The notes under the pieces were generated by a model, which had not been told where the DNA came from, did not search any database, and saw nothing but the letters and a program-made list of their open reading frames with translations. From NCBI RefSeq assembly GCF_900101495.1, contig NZ_FMUS01000004.1:62001-126000 (forward strand): 64,000 nucleotides of DNA. The letters are read 5' to 3'. Source of the stretch: Alkaliphilus peptidifermentans DSM 18978 (lineage in GTDB: Bacteria; Bacillota; Clostridia; Peptostreptococcales; Natronincolaceae). Below are positions 9,809 to 18,425 of this stretch, in pieces. How positions within the stretch are numbered: position 1 is the stretch's first letter; every line of letters begins with the position of its first letter. The position numbers were made by a program, and so were the translations under genes.

Positions 9809-9834
9809 TTAAACCCCCAATAAAGGGGGCTTAA
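9809..9834 (-). other. G/C stem-loop between the PASTA gene and uppS
   Basis: On the minus strand TTAAGCCCCC, loop TTTATT, GGGGGTTTAA forms a 10-bp stem with one G-U pair. The 5' arm overlaps the stop codon of the PASTA gene and the 3' arm ends about 20 nt before the probable TTG start of uppS. The T-run after the stem is only three bases, so termination would be weak. A role in translational coupling, attenuation or RNA processing is an inference. Confidence 0.6.
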
Positions 9835-10019
9835 AAAAATGATATAACAAACTCTACTTCATTTTTGGAATTCATCTTTTGCCGTATTACCCGTTTATGA
9901 TTGGTTTTAATGGTATTCTTACCATAGCTTTCTAAAACTATGACTTTTATTCCCAAATTTTCAAGCTTTGTAACGGCATCTTCAGCTATAAAACCAGTTA
10001 AATCAGGAATTATCTTCAA
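9831..10019 (-). CDS. Small single-PASTA-domain protein
   Basis: A 62-residue protein that is essentially one PASTA domain: it begins MKIIPDLTGFIAEDA, has the helix AVTKLENLGIKV, and ends with a beta-rich segment. It has no signal peptide or membrane segment. PASTA domains are normally found as extracellular repeats on serine/threonine kinases and penicillin-binding proteins, where they bind muropeptides, so a free cytosolic copy is unusual. The start lies 3 nt after the frr stop, so translation is probably coupled to frr, and uppS follows. The fold call rests on the pattern (V/I)PDLxG ... A ... L ... G. The function is unknown. Confidence 0.7.
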   Translation of the reverse strand: MKIIPDLTGFIAEDAVTKLENLGIKVIVLESYGKNTIKTNHKRVIRQKMNSKNEVEFVISFF

Positions 10020-10022
10020 TAA

Positions 10023-10580
10023 TTAAACCTCCAATATTTCCACTTCTTTTTTAGCAACTAACTCATCTATTTTTTTAATATAATTATCAGTAATTTTCTG
10101 TACCTCTTCCTGTGCTTTTTTTAAATCATCCTCTGTTAATTCTCCGTCTTTTTGTTGCTTTTTAAAGGCCTCATTTGCTTCGCGCCTTTCATTTCTAATT
10201 GCAACCTTTCCATCTTCTGCAGTTCGTTTAACTATTTTTAATAAATCTCTTCTTCGTTCTTCTGTTAACTGTGGTATATTCAATCGTATTACTTTTCCAT
10301 CATTTGATGGATTTAGACCTAAATCAGATGTCATGATAGCCTTCTCTATACTTTGCATAGCAGATTTATCATAGGGCTGAATGATTATCATCCTTGGCTC
10401 TGGAGCAGTTACAGTGGCTATCTGCTTTAAAGGAGTTATGCTACCATAGTAGTCAAGTGATATTTTATCAAGCATAGCTGGGTTTGCTCTACCTGCACGA
10501 ATGCTGTTTAGCTCATCCTTAATGACATTAATTGTTTTTTGCATTTTTCCTTCTATTTCTTTATGAGTTTCTAAGTACAT
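10023..10580 (-). CDS. frr: Ribosome recycling factor
   Basis: Frr, with EF-G, splits the post-termination ribosome. The 185-residue protein has the expected two-domain structure. The N-terminal helix contains LNSIRAGRANPAMLDKI and the second domain has LKQIATVTAPEPRMIIIQPYD. The C-terminal helices have LTEERRRDLLKIVKRTAEDGKVAIRN. The start is preceded by AAGGAGGAG. It lies between pyrH and the small PASTA gene. Position and length are normal for Firmicutes. Confidence 0.97.
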   Translation of the reverse strand: MYLETHKEIEGKMQKTINVIKDELNSIRAGRANPAMLDKISLDYYGSITPLKQIATVTAPEPRMIIIQPYDKSAMQSIEKAIMTSDLGLNPSNDGKVIRLNIPQLTEERRRDLLKIVKRTAEDGKVAIRNERREANEAFKKQQKDGELTEDDLKKAQEEVQKITDNYIKKIDELVAKKEVEILEV

Positions 10581-10665
10581 ATAATCTCCTCCTTTATAAT
10601 AAAATACTATTTAGTAAAAAGCATAATTCAAAAATCAAATAATGAGAATTATGCAATTTCCTCAT

Positions 10666-11424
<759 letters not shown>

Positions 11425-11544
11425 TTATTTTCCTTTATAATCAATTTATAAAATATCAAATAAATTTTACATTTATTTATTTTCACCCGTAATAATTAAA
11501 TCGATTCCATTTATATATAAATTTAAAGCTATTTTTATTATAAA

Positions 11545-11566
11545 GGAGAACACTAAAGTGTTCTCC
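11545..11566 (-). terminator. Strong hairpin in the tsf-pyrH spacer (possible terminator)
   Basis: The perfect inverted repeat GGAGAACACT ... AGTGTTCTCC folds as an 8-bp stem with a 6-nt loop and is followed on the minus strand by TTTATAATAAAAA. The T-rich tail is interrupted, so termination after tsf may be partial. A weaker related hairpin (GAACA ... TGTTC) lies at about 11725-11740, directly after the tsf stop. Confidence 0.55.
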
Positions 11567-11567
11567 T

Positions 11568-11691
11568 CAGACTGTTAAAAATCCTACATCTTCTTCGTTA
11601 CTGCAAAAACCCAGCACCCTTACGTATTACGTATACGCTGCAGCCGCTGGGTTTTCTTGCGCCTTGAATCTGCAGAATTTTAAACAGTCTG
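11568..11691. repeat. Palindromic interspersed element, copy 1 (124 bp)
   Basis: Terminal inverted repeats of 18 bp match at 16 positions: CAGACTGTTAAAAATCCT at the left, and the same with two changes, reversed, at the right. Inside, a second inverted repeat pairs AAAACCCAGC (11606-11615) with GCTGGGTTTT (11646-11655) around TACGTATTACGTATACG. A diverged second copy is at 53062-53173. It has no coding capacity, so it is probably a small non-autonomous (MITE- or REP-like) element. It sits between tsf and pyrH, flanked by two similar GAGAACA hairpins. No target-site duplication is obvious. Confidence 0.75.
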
Positions 11692-11742
11692 GTTATTGTT
11701 GACTTTTTCAACAACCTCGGGAACACAAAAATGTTCTCTTTA

Positions 11743-12390
11743 TTATTGTCCTAGTTGCTTTGCAACTTCTTCTGCAAAATTCTCTTCCTTCTTTTCTAAT
11801 CCTTCTCCAACTTCAAATCTTACAAATCTTCTTATAGAAATGTTCTCTCCAATTTTAGCTATTTTTTCAGTTAATAAATCACTAATTGAAAGATCAGGGT
11901 TCTTAACAAAAGGTTGCTCTAGTAAGCAGACTTCCTTATAGTATTTTTCAATACGTCCTTCAACCATCTTATCTACTATTTTTTCAGGCTTTCCTTCATT
12001 TAACGCCTGCTTTCTTAATATTTCTTTTTCCTTTTCTATGTTATCGGTAGGTACTTCTTCTCTTCTTACATATAACGGATTTGAAGCTGCGATTTGCATA
12101 GCAACATCCTTAACAAAATCCTTAAATTCTTGATTTTTAGCTACGAAGTCAGTCTCAGAGTTAACTTCAACTAAAACACCAATTCTTCCACCATGTATGT
12201 ATGACTCTACTAAACCCTCTGCTGCAATTCTTCCAGCTTTTTTAGCAACTGCTGCTAACCCTTTTTCCCTTAAAACCTCCATAGCCTTTTCCATATTTCC
12301 ATTTGTATCTGTTAAAGCCTTTTTACAGTCCATCATTCCTGCTCCGGTTTTTTCTCTAAGTTCCTTTACCATTCCTGCAGTTATACTCAT
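11743..12390 (-). CDS. tsf: Translation elongation factor Ts
   Basis: EF-Ts exchanges GDP for GTP on EF-Tu. The family N-terminal motif is plain: [20 protein letters not shown] (UBA-like domain), followed by [18 protein letters not shown] and [13 protein letters not shown]. The frame opens 20 codons earlier, but the ATG at 12388-12390 has AGGAGGC about 8 nt upstream and begins MSITAGM, as the family does. That gives 215 residues, the shorter form typical of clostridia. It is cotranscribed with rpsB, whose stop lies about 80 nt upstream. Confidence 0.97.
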   Translation of the reverse strand: MSITAGMVKELREKTGAGMMDCKKALTDTNGNMEKAMEVLREKGLAAVAKKAGRIAAEGLVESYIHGGRIGVLVEVNSETDFVAKNQEFKDFVKDVAMQIAASNPLYVRREEVPTDNIEKEKEILRKQALNEGKPEKIVDKMVEGRIEKYYKEVCLLEQPFVKNPDLSISDLLTEKIAKIGENISIRRFVRFEVGEGLEKKEENFAEEVAKQLGQ

Positions 12391-12469
12391 ATATTTTGCC
12401 TCCTCATTCAATATAATAAAGGTAAGGGAGCAAGGGACAACCCCTTTCAACCCTTACCTCGTATTTCTT

Positions 12470-13168
12470 TTATTCTTCAGTTTGCTCCCCTTGTTTACCT
12501 TCTAACACAGCATTAGCCATAGTAGCAGTAAGTAGCTTGACCGCTCGAATTGCATCATCATTTCCTGGGATGACATAGTCAACTTCATCGGGATCACAAT
12601 TAGTATCTACAATTGAGATAACAGGTATACCAATTTTATGGGCTTCCTTGATAGCTATTCTTTCTTTTCTTGGATCTACAACGAAAAGGGCCTCTGGTAA
12701 TTCTGTCATATTCTTAATTCCACCTAAGAATTTTTCAAGCCTTTCCATTTCATGTCTAAGCTTAATAACTTCCTTCTTTGGTAGGACTTCAAAAGTACCA
12801 TCCTCTTCCATTTTCTCAAGCTCATGAAGACGATTAATTCTAATTTTGATGGTTTTGTAATTGGTTAGCATACCACCTAACCATCTTTGATTTACAAAGT
12901 ACATACCGCATCTTTTAGCCTCTTCTTCAATTGCCTCTTGTGCTTGTTTTTTAGTACCAACAAAAAGAATGTTTTTTCCTTCTGCAGCTATTTCCTTCAT
13001 AATACTGTAGGCTTCTTCTACCTTCTTCACAGTCTTTTGTAGGTCAATAATATAGATACCATTTCTTTCTGTAAAGATATACTCTGCCATTTTAGGATTC
13101 CATCTTCTTGTTTGATGTCCAAAATGAACACCTGCTTCTAAAAGTTGTTTCATTGAAATTACTGACAT
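12470..13168 (-). CDS. rpsB: 30S ribosomal protein S2
   Basis: Structural protein of the small subunit, needed late in assembly. The 232 residues include the family motifs [20 protein letters not shown] near the N-terminus, [26 protein letters not shown] and the C-terminal half signature [13 protein letters not shown]. It starts after AAGGAGGTG. It opens the rpsB-tsf cluster and lies directly after the flagellar operon, as in Bacillus subtilis where swrB precedes rpsB. Its own promoter and a structured leader are listed separately. Confidence 0.98.
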   Translation of the reverse strand: MSVISMKQLLEAGVHFGHQTRRWNPKMAEYIFTERNGIYIIDLQKTVKKVEEAYSIMKEIAAEGKNILFVGTKKQAQEAIEEEAKRCGMYFVNQRWLGGMLTNYKTIKIRINRLHELEKMEEDGTFEVLPKKEVIKLRHEMERLEKFLGGIKNMTELPEALFVVDPRKERIAIKEAHKIGIPVISIVDTNCDPDEVDYVIPGNDDAIRAVKLLTATMANAVLEGKQGEQTEE

Positions 13169-13266
13169 TAATCGACACCTCCTTTAGTTTTTCCTCCATC
13201 CTTTTCATTTCTACTCAGAACCATTGGCACTACCGAGTAAATCAAAGGATGTGTGTTTTAATCACC
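13169..13266 (-). promoter_or_regulatory. Structured 5' leader of rpsB
   Basis: The transcript between the predicted promoter and the rpsB start can fold into nested stems. The outer pairs CATCCTTT with AAAGGATG (genome 13197-13204 with 13244-13251). The inner pairs ATTTACTC with GAGTAGAAAT, with one bulge. The layout resembles an autoregulatory ribosomal-protein leader, in which S2 would bind its own mRNA. I cannot assign it to a named RNA family from sequence alone. Confidence 0.5.
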
Positions 13267-13272
13267 TCTAGT

Positions 13273-13301
13273 ATTTTAACACAGAGTTATTTATGAAGCA
13301 A
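13273..13301 (-). promoter_or_regulatory. SigA-type promoter of rpsB
   Basis: On the minus strand, -35 TTGCTT and -10 TAAAAT are separated by 17 bp. The predicted start of transcription is near 13266, giving a leader of about 100 nt. Because of it, rpsB-tsf need not depend on readthrough from the flagellar operon. Confidence 0.6.
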
Positions 13302-13345
13302 CAATTTTTTTTAAAATTTCATAAATAATTGCATTTTAACATCTT

Positions 13346-13858
13346 TTATTCATCTCTACTAATAGTTGTTAATATGCTAATAATGTCATCATAAGAGCTT
13401 CCAACTGGAATTTTTTTATATCCTATTCGGAACTTAGTAGTAACCTTTTTCGTTATAGAATAGTCTATAAAAGCATTAATATCATCTACAGCTCCTGCTT
13501 CATTAAGAGACTTGGCAATCTGTTGTGTCGTCATTCCATTGGTGATATATACTTCATAAAAACCTTCATCATTTTCTAGATCCTTCTCATCAATATTATT
13601 ATTCTCAACAAAATCTTCTTCATTAATACCTTCATCTTCAATTATTTTATTATCCTGTTTCTCAGTAAGCTCCACACTTTTAAGCTGACCAATGCCTTTT
13701 TCCATATCATTTTCATCCTGCTGATTTTTTAAAGTGATAGCTGTTTCATGCTGATTGCCTTGAAAAATAATATTAATGGAGGCCGTTATTATCATTCCTA
13801 TTCCAATTCCAATTATTAAACTAAGTATGCAAAACCTTTTCAAGAGTATCCACCTCAT
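13346..13858 (-). CDS. Membrane-anchored protein with an MltG/YceG-like LysM-type domain
   Basis: A 170-residue protein with one N-terminal membrane helix (about residues 7-30), an acidic low-complexity linker (about 50-105), and a C-terminal domain reading YITNGMTTQQIAKSLNEAG ... FRIGYKKIPVGSSYDDII. That domain matches the pattern of the LysM-like subdomain at the N-terminus of endolytic transglycosylase MltG/YceG. The catalytic part of MltG is absent, so it should not cut glycan. It is the last gene of the fla/che cluster and its start overlaps the end of the SwrB-like gene. It could bind nascent peptidoglycan near the flagellum; that is inference only. Confidence 0.65.
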   Translation of the reverse strand: MRWILLKRFCILSLIIGIGIGMIITASINIIFQGNQHETAITLKNQQDENDMEKGIGQLKSVELTEKQDNKIIEDEGINEEDFVENNNIDEKDLENDEGFYEVYITNGMTTQQIAKSLNEAGAVDDINAFIDYSITKKVTTKFRIGYKKIPVGSSYDDIISILTTISRDE

Positions 13859-14304
13859 TTCACCAGTTTGATTACCATTTCAACTTCACGAACACTTTTA
13901 TTAAGCTTTCTGGCTATCACATCTGGTGTGTCTCCCTCTTGATACAGCTGAATAATGTTATTATTTCGTTGAATAAACATGTTATAATTCAACGTCTGAT
14001 TAAAGGGCTCTTCTTCATCCACCACAATATTACCCAAAGTATTAGTTTTATTATTTTTATTGTAAAGCTCAAAGAGGTTAAGAATATCATTCTTAACCTG
14101 TAGAATATCGCTACGCATATTACTTATTTCGTGCATTATCCTTTCCTGATCAAGCGTTTCATGGTCTTGAATCTTATGAAGTCCCATAATAGGAGTATTA
14201 TATGTAACCTCTGTTTGATCTCTACTACTGGACTTTATTATTGTAATTAAAGCAGCCAAAACTATAATACCACCTATTATTATAATGATTGTATTGTAAT
14301 CCAT
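13855..14304 (-). CDS. SwrB-like protein (DUF6115 type)
   Basis: A 149-residue protein with an N-terminal membrane helix (about residues 5-22), a short coiled-coil (ISNMRSDILQVKNDILNLFELY), and a C-terminal helix-turn-helix-like segment (LYQEGDTPDVIARKLNKS). This layout matches Bacillus SwrB (YlxL), which promotes activation of the flagellar type III secretion complex and swarming. Its place after sigD and before rpsB is also that of swrB. Sequence identity to SwrB is probably low, so the assignment rests mainly on architecture and synteny. Confidence 0.7.
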   Translation of the reverse strand: MDYNTIIIIIGGIIVLAALITIIKSSSRDQTEVTYNTPIMGLHKIQDHETLDQERIMHEISNMRSDILQVKNDILNLFELYNKNNKTNTLGNIVVDEEEPFNQTLNYNMFIQRNNNIIQLYQEGDTPDVIARKLNKSVREVEMVIKLVK

Positions 14305-14314
14305 AATGCACCTC

Positions 14315-14638
14315 TTATATCATAATATCTAGTTTTGTTCCAATACCAGTGTTCCTATTACATTCCTTTTCAATTTCTTCCTTTGAGCTCTTTCTTCTTT
14401 TTTTATTATCTTCATTTTTCTTACTAGAATTTTTATCTTTTTCTTTATTAGCAATTGCTTTATGCTTGGTTTCCTCTGTATTGGTAGTTCTTTGAAGATT
14501 TTTTTTAACTTCAGCTTGTATTTTGTTCTCGATATAATGGTTTGTATCCTTCGGTCGATGAACATCATTTTGCTTATCCTTTGATTCCCTTATGGTATTT
14601 GCATAAGTGAGATGAAAATCTATAGGTTTTACTGACAT
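14315..14638 (-). CDS. Small disordered, highly charged protein of the fla operon
   Basis: A 107-residue protein dominated by Lys, Glu, Asn and Arg between residues 15 and 95, with only short ordered ends: PIDFHLTYANTIRE at the start and GTKLDIMI at the finish. It has no signal, membrane helix or recognised domain. Proteins of this size and style are common between fapA and the swrB position in clostridial fla operons. The hydrophobic C-terminal octamer may be the functional part. The start lies 11 nt after the fapA stop region, so it is translated as part of the operon. The function is unknown. Confidence 0.65.
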   Translation of the reverse strand: MSVKPIDFHLTYANTIRESKDKQNDVHRPKDTNHYIENKIQAEVKKNLQRTTNTEETKHKAIANKEKDKNSSKKNEDNKKRRKSSKEEIEKECNRNTGIGTKLDIMI

Positions 14639-14649
14639 AGTAGTACCCC

Positions 14650-16509
14650 CTATCTTTCATATGGACCAATAACTACATCGCCTTCTTTTTTATATAAAGT
14701 ACAATTTGAAAGCTCATCATTAAAGTGCCTTGTTACATTTAAAATTACTACCTTCACTCCAGGGTATAGCTTATCTGAAACATGTATCTTACCCCGGGTA
14801 GCGCTTTGAATTTTAGCCTCTAATAAATTATAATCTTCTGTTAATTTTTCATATTTATTTTTTAAGAACTCATAGGTTTTAATTGACTTAACATAAATCT
14901 CTTCCTTTGCCTTTGGAAGGGGAGATGTTTTTGCCATTCGTGCTAATAAATCTATGGTTTTTTTCAGATTAGACATGTTTTTTTCTATTTCGGCCATTTC
15001 TGTTTTCAGTGATTCAAGGGCAGCTCTTTCCTCTGGGTCGGCACCTACCTCAATTTTAGTAAAGGTGCCCATATGGGAGCCAATAATTTTAGCCCTAAGC
15101 TCTTCACCTGCTCTAATATCTCCCCCCACCACAAGGGATTTTTTACCCACCAATAATATCTTTCCTTTTGCTACAATTTCGCTATGTAAAATACAATCTG
15201 CTTGTAGATTGCCATAGCATTTTATTTTTGCATTTTCAATATATTTTGCTATAAGGTTACCTTTACTTTCCAAGTAACACTGATAATTTCCTTGTACTCC
15301 TCTATTTAGTAATATATCTCCCTTTGCCATAAGGGTTGCACCTTCAACAACACCATGAACTTCTATATTTCCTTCAGCTTTAATTATAAATCCAGATTTA
15401 ACATTTCCTTTAACTACAACAGACCCATTAAAATCTATATTGCCTGTTGAATTATCCACATTTCCAATGATATTATAGACTTCACTGACAGTTACTTTTC
15501 CGTCCTCTATACTAACCTGTCCATCTGTTGAAGCATAAAGTTTTAAGCCATCTTCACCTTCAATAGTATTTTTTCCAGGCTTAAATCGAGCTTCTTTTCC
15601 TTTTTTGGGTTTAATCTCTTTTCCAAAAATATCAAAACCTAATACTCCCTCTGTAGGAGGAATCATCTCCGCCAATAAATCTCCCTTATTCACGTTCTTT
15701 ATAAGGTTAAGATGCTTATGATCAACTGTACCATCTTCTAGAATAACTGGCTTGAATGCTTTACTTATATCGAATTTATATATAACTTTTCCATCAATTC
15801 CGTTGACTGCCTCTTTCCCTTTAGCAATAGGTACGAATATTTCCATTAGCTTCTTATCAATTAAGTAAACCAATTGTTCTTCATTTATTCCGTAATTTAT
15901 GCCATATTCACTTAACTCCTGCTTTAAGGTATCAATAGTAAATAATTTTCCACCTAAAGGCTTAGTTAAAGCAATTCTGGCCTCCATTCGATCTTTGCTA
16001 ATCTCATATTTTACAGTACTGTCTATTAATTCTTCATTCTGTGGAGGTGCTATTAGGACATTTATTCTTTCCTTTACTGCCATTGTAATTTTAAGCAGAT
16101 CATGGTCTTTAATGTTCTTAGCTTTAACATAGGCTATAATGTCCTCCACAAGATGCTGTTCACTAGCCTCATTTTTATTAATAACATTAAGATAAACTCC
16201 ATCTTCACGATATTCAATAAGGTAGGATGAATTACCATCAGAGTCATCTTCAATCACCTTTTTATCAAGTAAGGCTATAATATCATCATTTATAATAGTC
16301 TCTACTGTGGAAGCCATTTCATTTATTAAGTTATCTGGATTTTTAGGCGTAAGTTTAAGCTTTACAAATCCTTTTTTAAACAAAAACTGCTTCTTTTCTT
16401 CGATAATTTCAATATCAACTTCATCTTTAGTTAAGCTTAGCTGTATCAATCCCTTAGACAATGCATCGTTATAATCCGTGCCTTCTATAAAAATATGTTG
16501 ATTTTCCAC
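14650..16509 (-). CDS. FapA family protein (DUF342, flagellar assembly protein A)
   Basis: A 619-residue cytosolic protein. The N-terminal third includes a Jag-N-like segment (residues 5-55) followed by a linker. The centre (about 160-340) is the FapA domain and the next part (about 340-490) is a beta-helix of repeated short strands (GNVDNSTGNIDFNGSVVV, GNVKSGFIIKAEGNIEVHG and so on), as in polymer-forming bactofilin-like domains. A coiled-coil follows at about 505-575. Family members lie in flagellar operons of clostridia and spirochaetes, and some have been linked to flagellum number or polar placement. The exact role is unsettled. It lies downstream of sigD. Confidence 0.8.
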   Translation of the reverse strand: MENQHIFIEGTDYNDALSKGLIQLSLTKDEVDIEIIEEKKQFLFKKGFVKLKLTPKNPDNLINEMASTVETIINDDIIALLDKKVIEDDSDGNSSYLIEYREDGVYLNVINKNEASEQHLVEDIIAYVKAKNIKDHDLLKITMAVKERINVLIAPPQNEELIDSTVKYEISKDRMEARIALTKPLGGKLFTIDTLKQELSEYGINYGINEEQLVYLIDKKLMEIFVPIAKGKEAVNGIDGKVIYKFDISKAFKPVILEDGTVDHKHLNLIKNVNKGDLLAEMIPPTEGVLGFDIFGKEIKPKKGKEARFKPGKNTIEGEDGLKLYASTDGQVSIEDGKVTVSEVYNIIGNVDNSTGNIDFNGSVVVKGNVKSGFIIKAEGNIEVHGVVEGATLMAKGDILLNRGVQGNYQCYLESKGNLIAKYIENAKIKCYGNLQADCILHSEIVAKGKILLVGKKSLVVGGDIRAGEELRAKIIGSHMGTFTKIEVGADPEERAALESLKTEMAEIEKNMSNLKKTIDLLARMAKTSPLPKAKEEIYVKSIKTYEFLKNKYEKLTEDYNLLEAKIQSATRGKIHVSDKLYPGVKVVILNVTRHFNDELSNCTLYKKEGDVVIGPYER

Positions 16510-16553
16510 TCCCTTAACCCCCTTACATAACTAAATTAATCATTGTGTTCTTA

Positions 16554-17276
16554 CTATATTAATTTACCTTTAAGCCTTGATATAGCCTTAGAATGTAGCT
16601 GTGAAACTCGAGATTCTGAAATATTTAAAACAACACCTATCTCCCTATAGGTTAATTCATCGTAATAATACAATGAAATTACTTGTCTTTCTCTCTCTGG
16701 TAGCTGCTCAATAGTGTCTTTTAAAATTTCTTTAATTTCATCTCCACACACAATGTTTTCCGGTAAATTTTCTACCTCATCAGATATACTTTTGAAGTTA
16801 CCTTCTGATAGCTGCTCTTCTAGAGAAACAATGTTTAAGTTGCTAATTTGCTGAAGGATTGAGTGAAATTCTTTAATAGTCATTCCCAACTCTATGGATA
16901 CTTCTCTATCAGTAGCACTTCTTCCTAGGGAATTTTCAAGCTTTCTATATGCTGCTTCAACAGCTTTAACTTTTTGTCTTATAGACCTTGGAATCCAATC
17001 CAAGTTTCTTAGGTGATCAACAATTGCGCCACGTATTCTTATTTGTGCATAGGTCTCGAACTTAACATTTTTTTCTAACTCAAACTTTTCAATCGCATCT
17101 AATAGACCAAAAATACCATAGCTAACTAAGTCTTCGTACTCAACAGTGTTTCCATATGTTGTAGAAAGACGACCAGCAACAATTTTCACTAGTTCGACGT
17201 ACTCCTCTACTAGGCAATGTTTAGCATTTATATCATTATTTTTTTTATATTTTTGCCATAGGCTGAAGTTATCCAT
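16554..17276 (-). CDS. sigD: Flagellar RNA polymerase sigma factor SigD/FliA
   Basis: A 240-residue sigma-70 family group 3 factor. Region 2 is visible as YEDLVSYGIFGLLDAIEKFE and FETYAQIRIRGAIVDHLRNLDW, region 3 as AYRKLENSLGRSATDREVSIEL, and the region 4 helix-turn-helix as YYYDELTYREIGVVLNISES. These are diagnostic of the FliA/WhiG/SigD class. It directs late flagellar and chemotaxis genes such as flagellin and is held by anti-sigma FlgM, which is not encoded here. It lies near the end of the operon after cheD, the Bacillus order, so its level depends on transcription reaching that far. Confidence 0.95.
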   Translation of the reverse strand: MDNFSLWQKYKKNNDINAKHCLVEEYVELVKIVAGRLSTTYGNTVEYEDLVSYGIFGLLDAIEKFELEKNVKFETYAQIRIRGAIVDHLRNLDWIPRSIRQKVKAVEAAYRKLENSLGRSATDREVSIELGMTIKEFHSILQQISNLNIVSLEEQLSEGNFKSISDEVENLPENIVCGDEIKEILKDTIEQLPERERQVISLYYYDELTYREIGVVLNISESRVSQLHSKAISRLKGKLI

Positions 17277-17302
17277 TGTTAACCTCCTGGCTGGTGATTC
17301 AA

Positions 17303-17791
17303 CTAAATTGTCTTAACACCATATCCTATTGTTTTTACTAGTAAATCTCCTGTTTCAGAGTAAAACTCTATTGTTCTACCATGGTTTCCACCTGTATCTT
17401 CTGCTAAAATTGATATTCTATACTTCTCTAGTATTTCTTTTGTAGCAATGGTATTTCTATAACCAATTTTCATTAAATCGCCACCATTATTGCCAAATGA
17501 AAACATTTGGGCTCCTCCAGCTATTTTTGCTGTAAGTCTTCCCATTGATGCGCCTCTTTTTAACATGTCTTTAATCAATACTTCAATGGCTGTATCAGCA
17601 AATTTCGCTAGGTTTGAATTGTTTTTGATTTGAGTGCTTGAAGGAAGCATAATATGGGCTAAGCCAGCTATTTTTTTATGCCTATCATATAATGCTATTC
17701 CAACACAGGATCCTAAACCAAGGGTTGTTAAAATATCTGGTTCTTCTACTACTTGTAAATCTGCCATTCCAACTTTAATAACTTTTTGCAT
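17303..17791 (-). CDS. cheD: Chemoreceptor glutamine deamidase CheD
   Basis: A 162-residue enzyme that deamidates glutamines on chemoreceptors and, bound to CheC, enhances CheY-P dephosphorylation. The catalytic cysteine lies in LGLGSCVGIALYD (about residue 29), and the conserved histidine in GLAHIMLPSS. The glycine-rich segment AKIAGGAQMFSF is typical. The start overlaps or abuts the cheC stop, consistent with the CheC-CheD partnership. Normal length. Confidence 0.95.
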   Translation of the reverse strand: MQKVIKVGMADLQVVEEPDILTTLGLGSCVGIALYDRHKKIAGLAHIMLPSSTQIKNNSNLAKFADTAIEVLIKDMLKRGASMGRLTAKIAGGAQMFSFGNNGGDLMKIGYRNTIATKEILEKYRISILAEDTGGNHGRTIEFYSETGDLLVKTIGYGVKTI

Positions 17792-18409
17792 TTAGCCATA
17801 CACTCCTAAACTCTGCAATAGTTTATCGAAGGAGTCACTATCAGGAATTAAGAAAAAATTACCCTTAACGTGATTACTGCCTTCCTTCAATATAGTTTCG
17901 ATAAGCACTACTTTATCACTGGTTTGTGAAAACTGGATTGCAGGAACACTTAGAATAGCACCTGCCATATCAATACATAGTGAAGGAATCGATAACTTCA
18001 TGGTTAAACCAGTTAGTGCAGACAGCGAAGAAATATACGAACCTGACAAAATATTTCCTACCTCCTGCAGAGCTGAGCGATCCATCTCATCCAATTCTCC
18101 TGAAAAATCCTCTCTACCCATGAGAATACTAGTTAATATTTTTGATGAAGCAATATCTAGCAGAAACATTATATTCCCTGATATATCTCCATCAACTTCA
18201 AAGTATATGCCTGCTACCACCATCTCTTCTCCACCGAGAATAGCTGCTACATCTTCAAAGGCTAGAATCTGAATAATAGGCACATCCATATCTATACGTT
18301 TATTTATCAATTTAGCAAGGGCAGATGCAGCATTTCCAGAGCCGATATTTCCTATTTCACGTAATACATCAAGATGAATATTATTTAAGTCTTCAATAGT
18401 AAATGTCAT
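17792..18409 (-). CDS. cheC: CheY-P phosphatase CheC
   Basis: About 205 residues, with the two pseudo-symmetric active-site helices of the CheC family: LREIGNIGSGNAASAL near the N-terminus and LQEVGNILSGSYISSL in the middle. Each has the Glu ... Asn pair needed for dephosphorylation. It lowers CheY-P during adaptation and binds CheD, its downstream neighbour. The frame is open from a GTG at 18421, but GGTAGGTG lies suitably before the ATG at 18407-18409, so I use that ATG. The cheW stop lies just upstream. Confidence 0.95.
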   Translation of the reverse strand: MTFTIEDLNNIHLDVLREIGNIGSGNAASALAKLINKRIDMDVPIIQILAFEDVAAILGGEEMVVAGIYFEVDGDISGNIMFLLDIASSKILTSILMGREDFSGELDEMDRSALQEVGNILSGSYISSLSALTGLTMKLSIPSLCIDMAGAILSVPAIQFSQTSDKVVLIETILKEGSNHVKGNFFLIPDSDSFDKLLQSLGVYG

Positions 18410-18425
18410 GGTTGGTATCACCTAC

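Noticed and set aside
14329-14568. Alternative minus-strand frame of 79 Lys-rich codons
   Set aside because: It overlaps the 107-residue gene in another frame of the same A-rich DNA; the longer frame has the better start and the conserved-looking ends.
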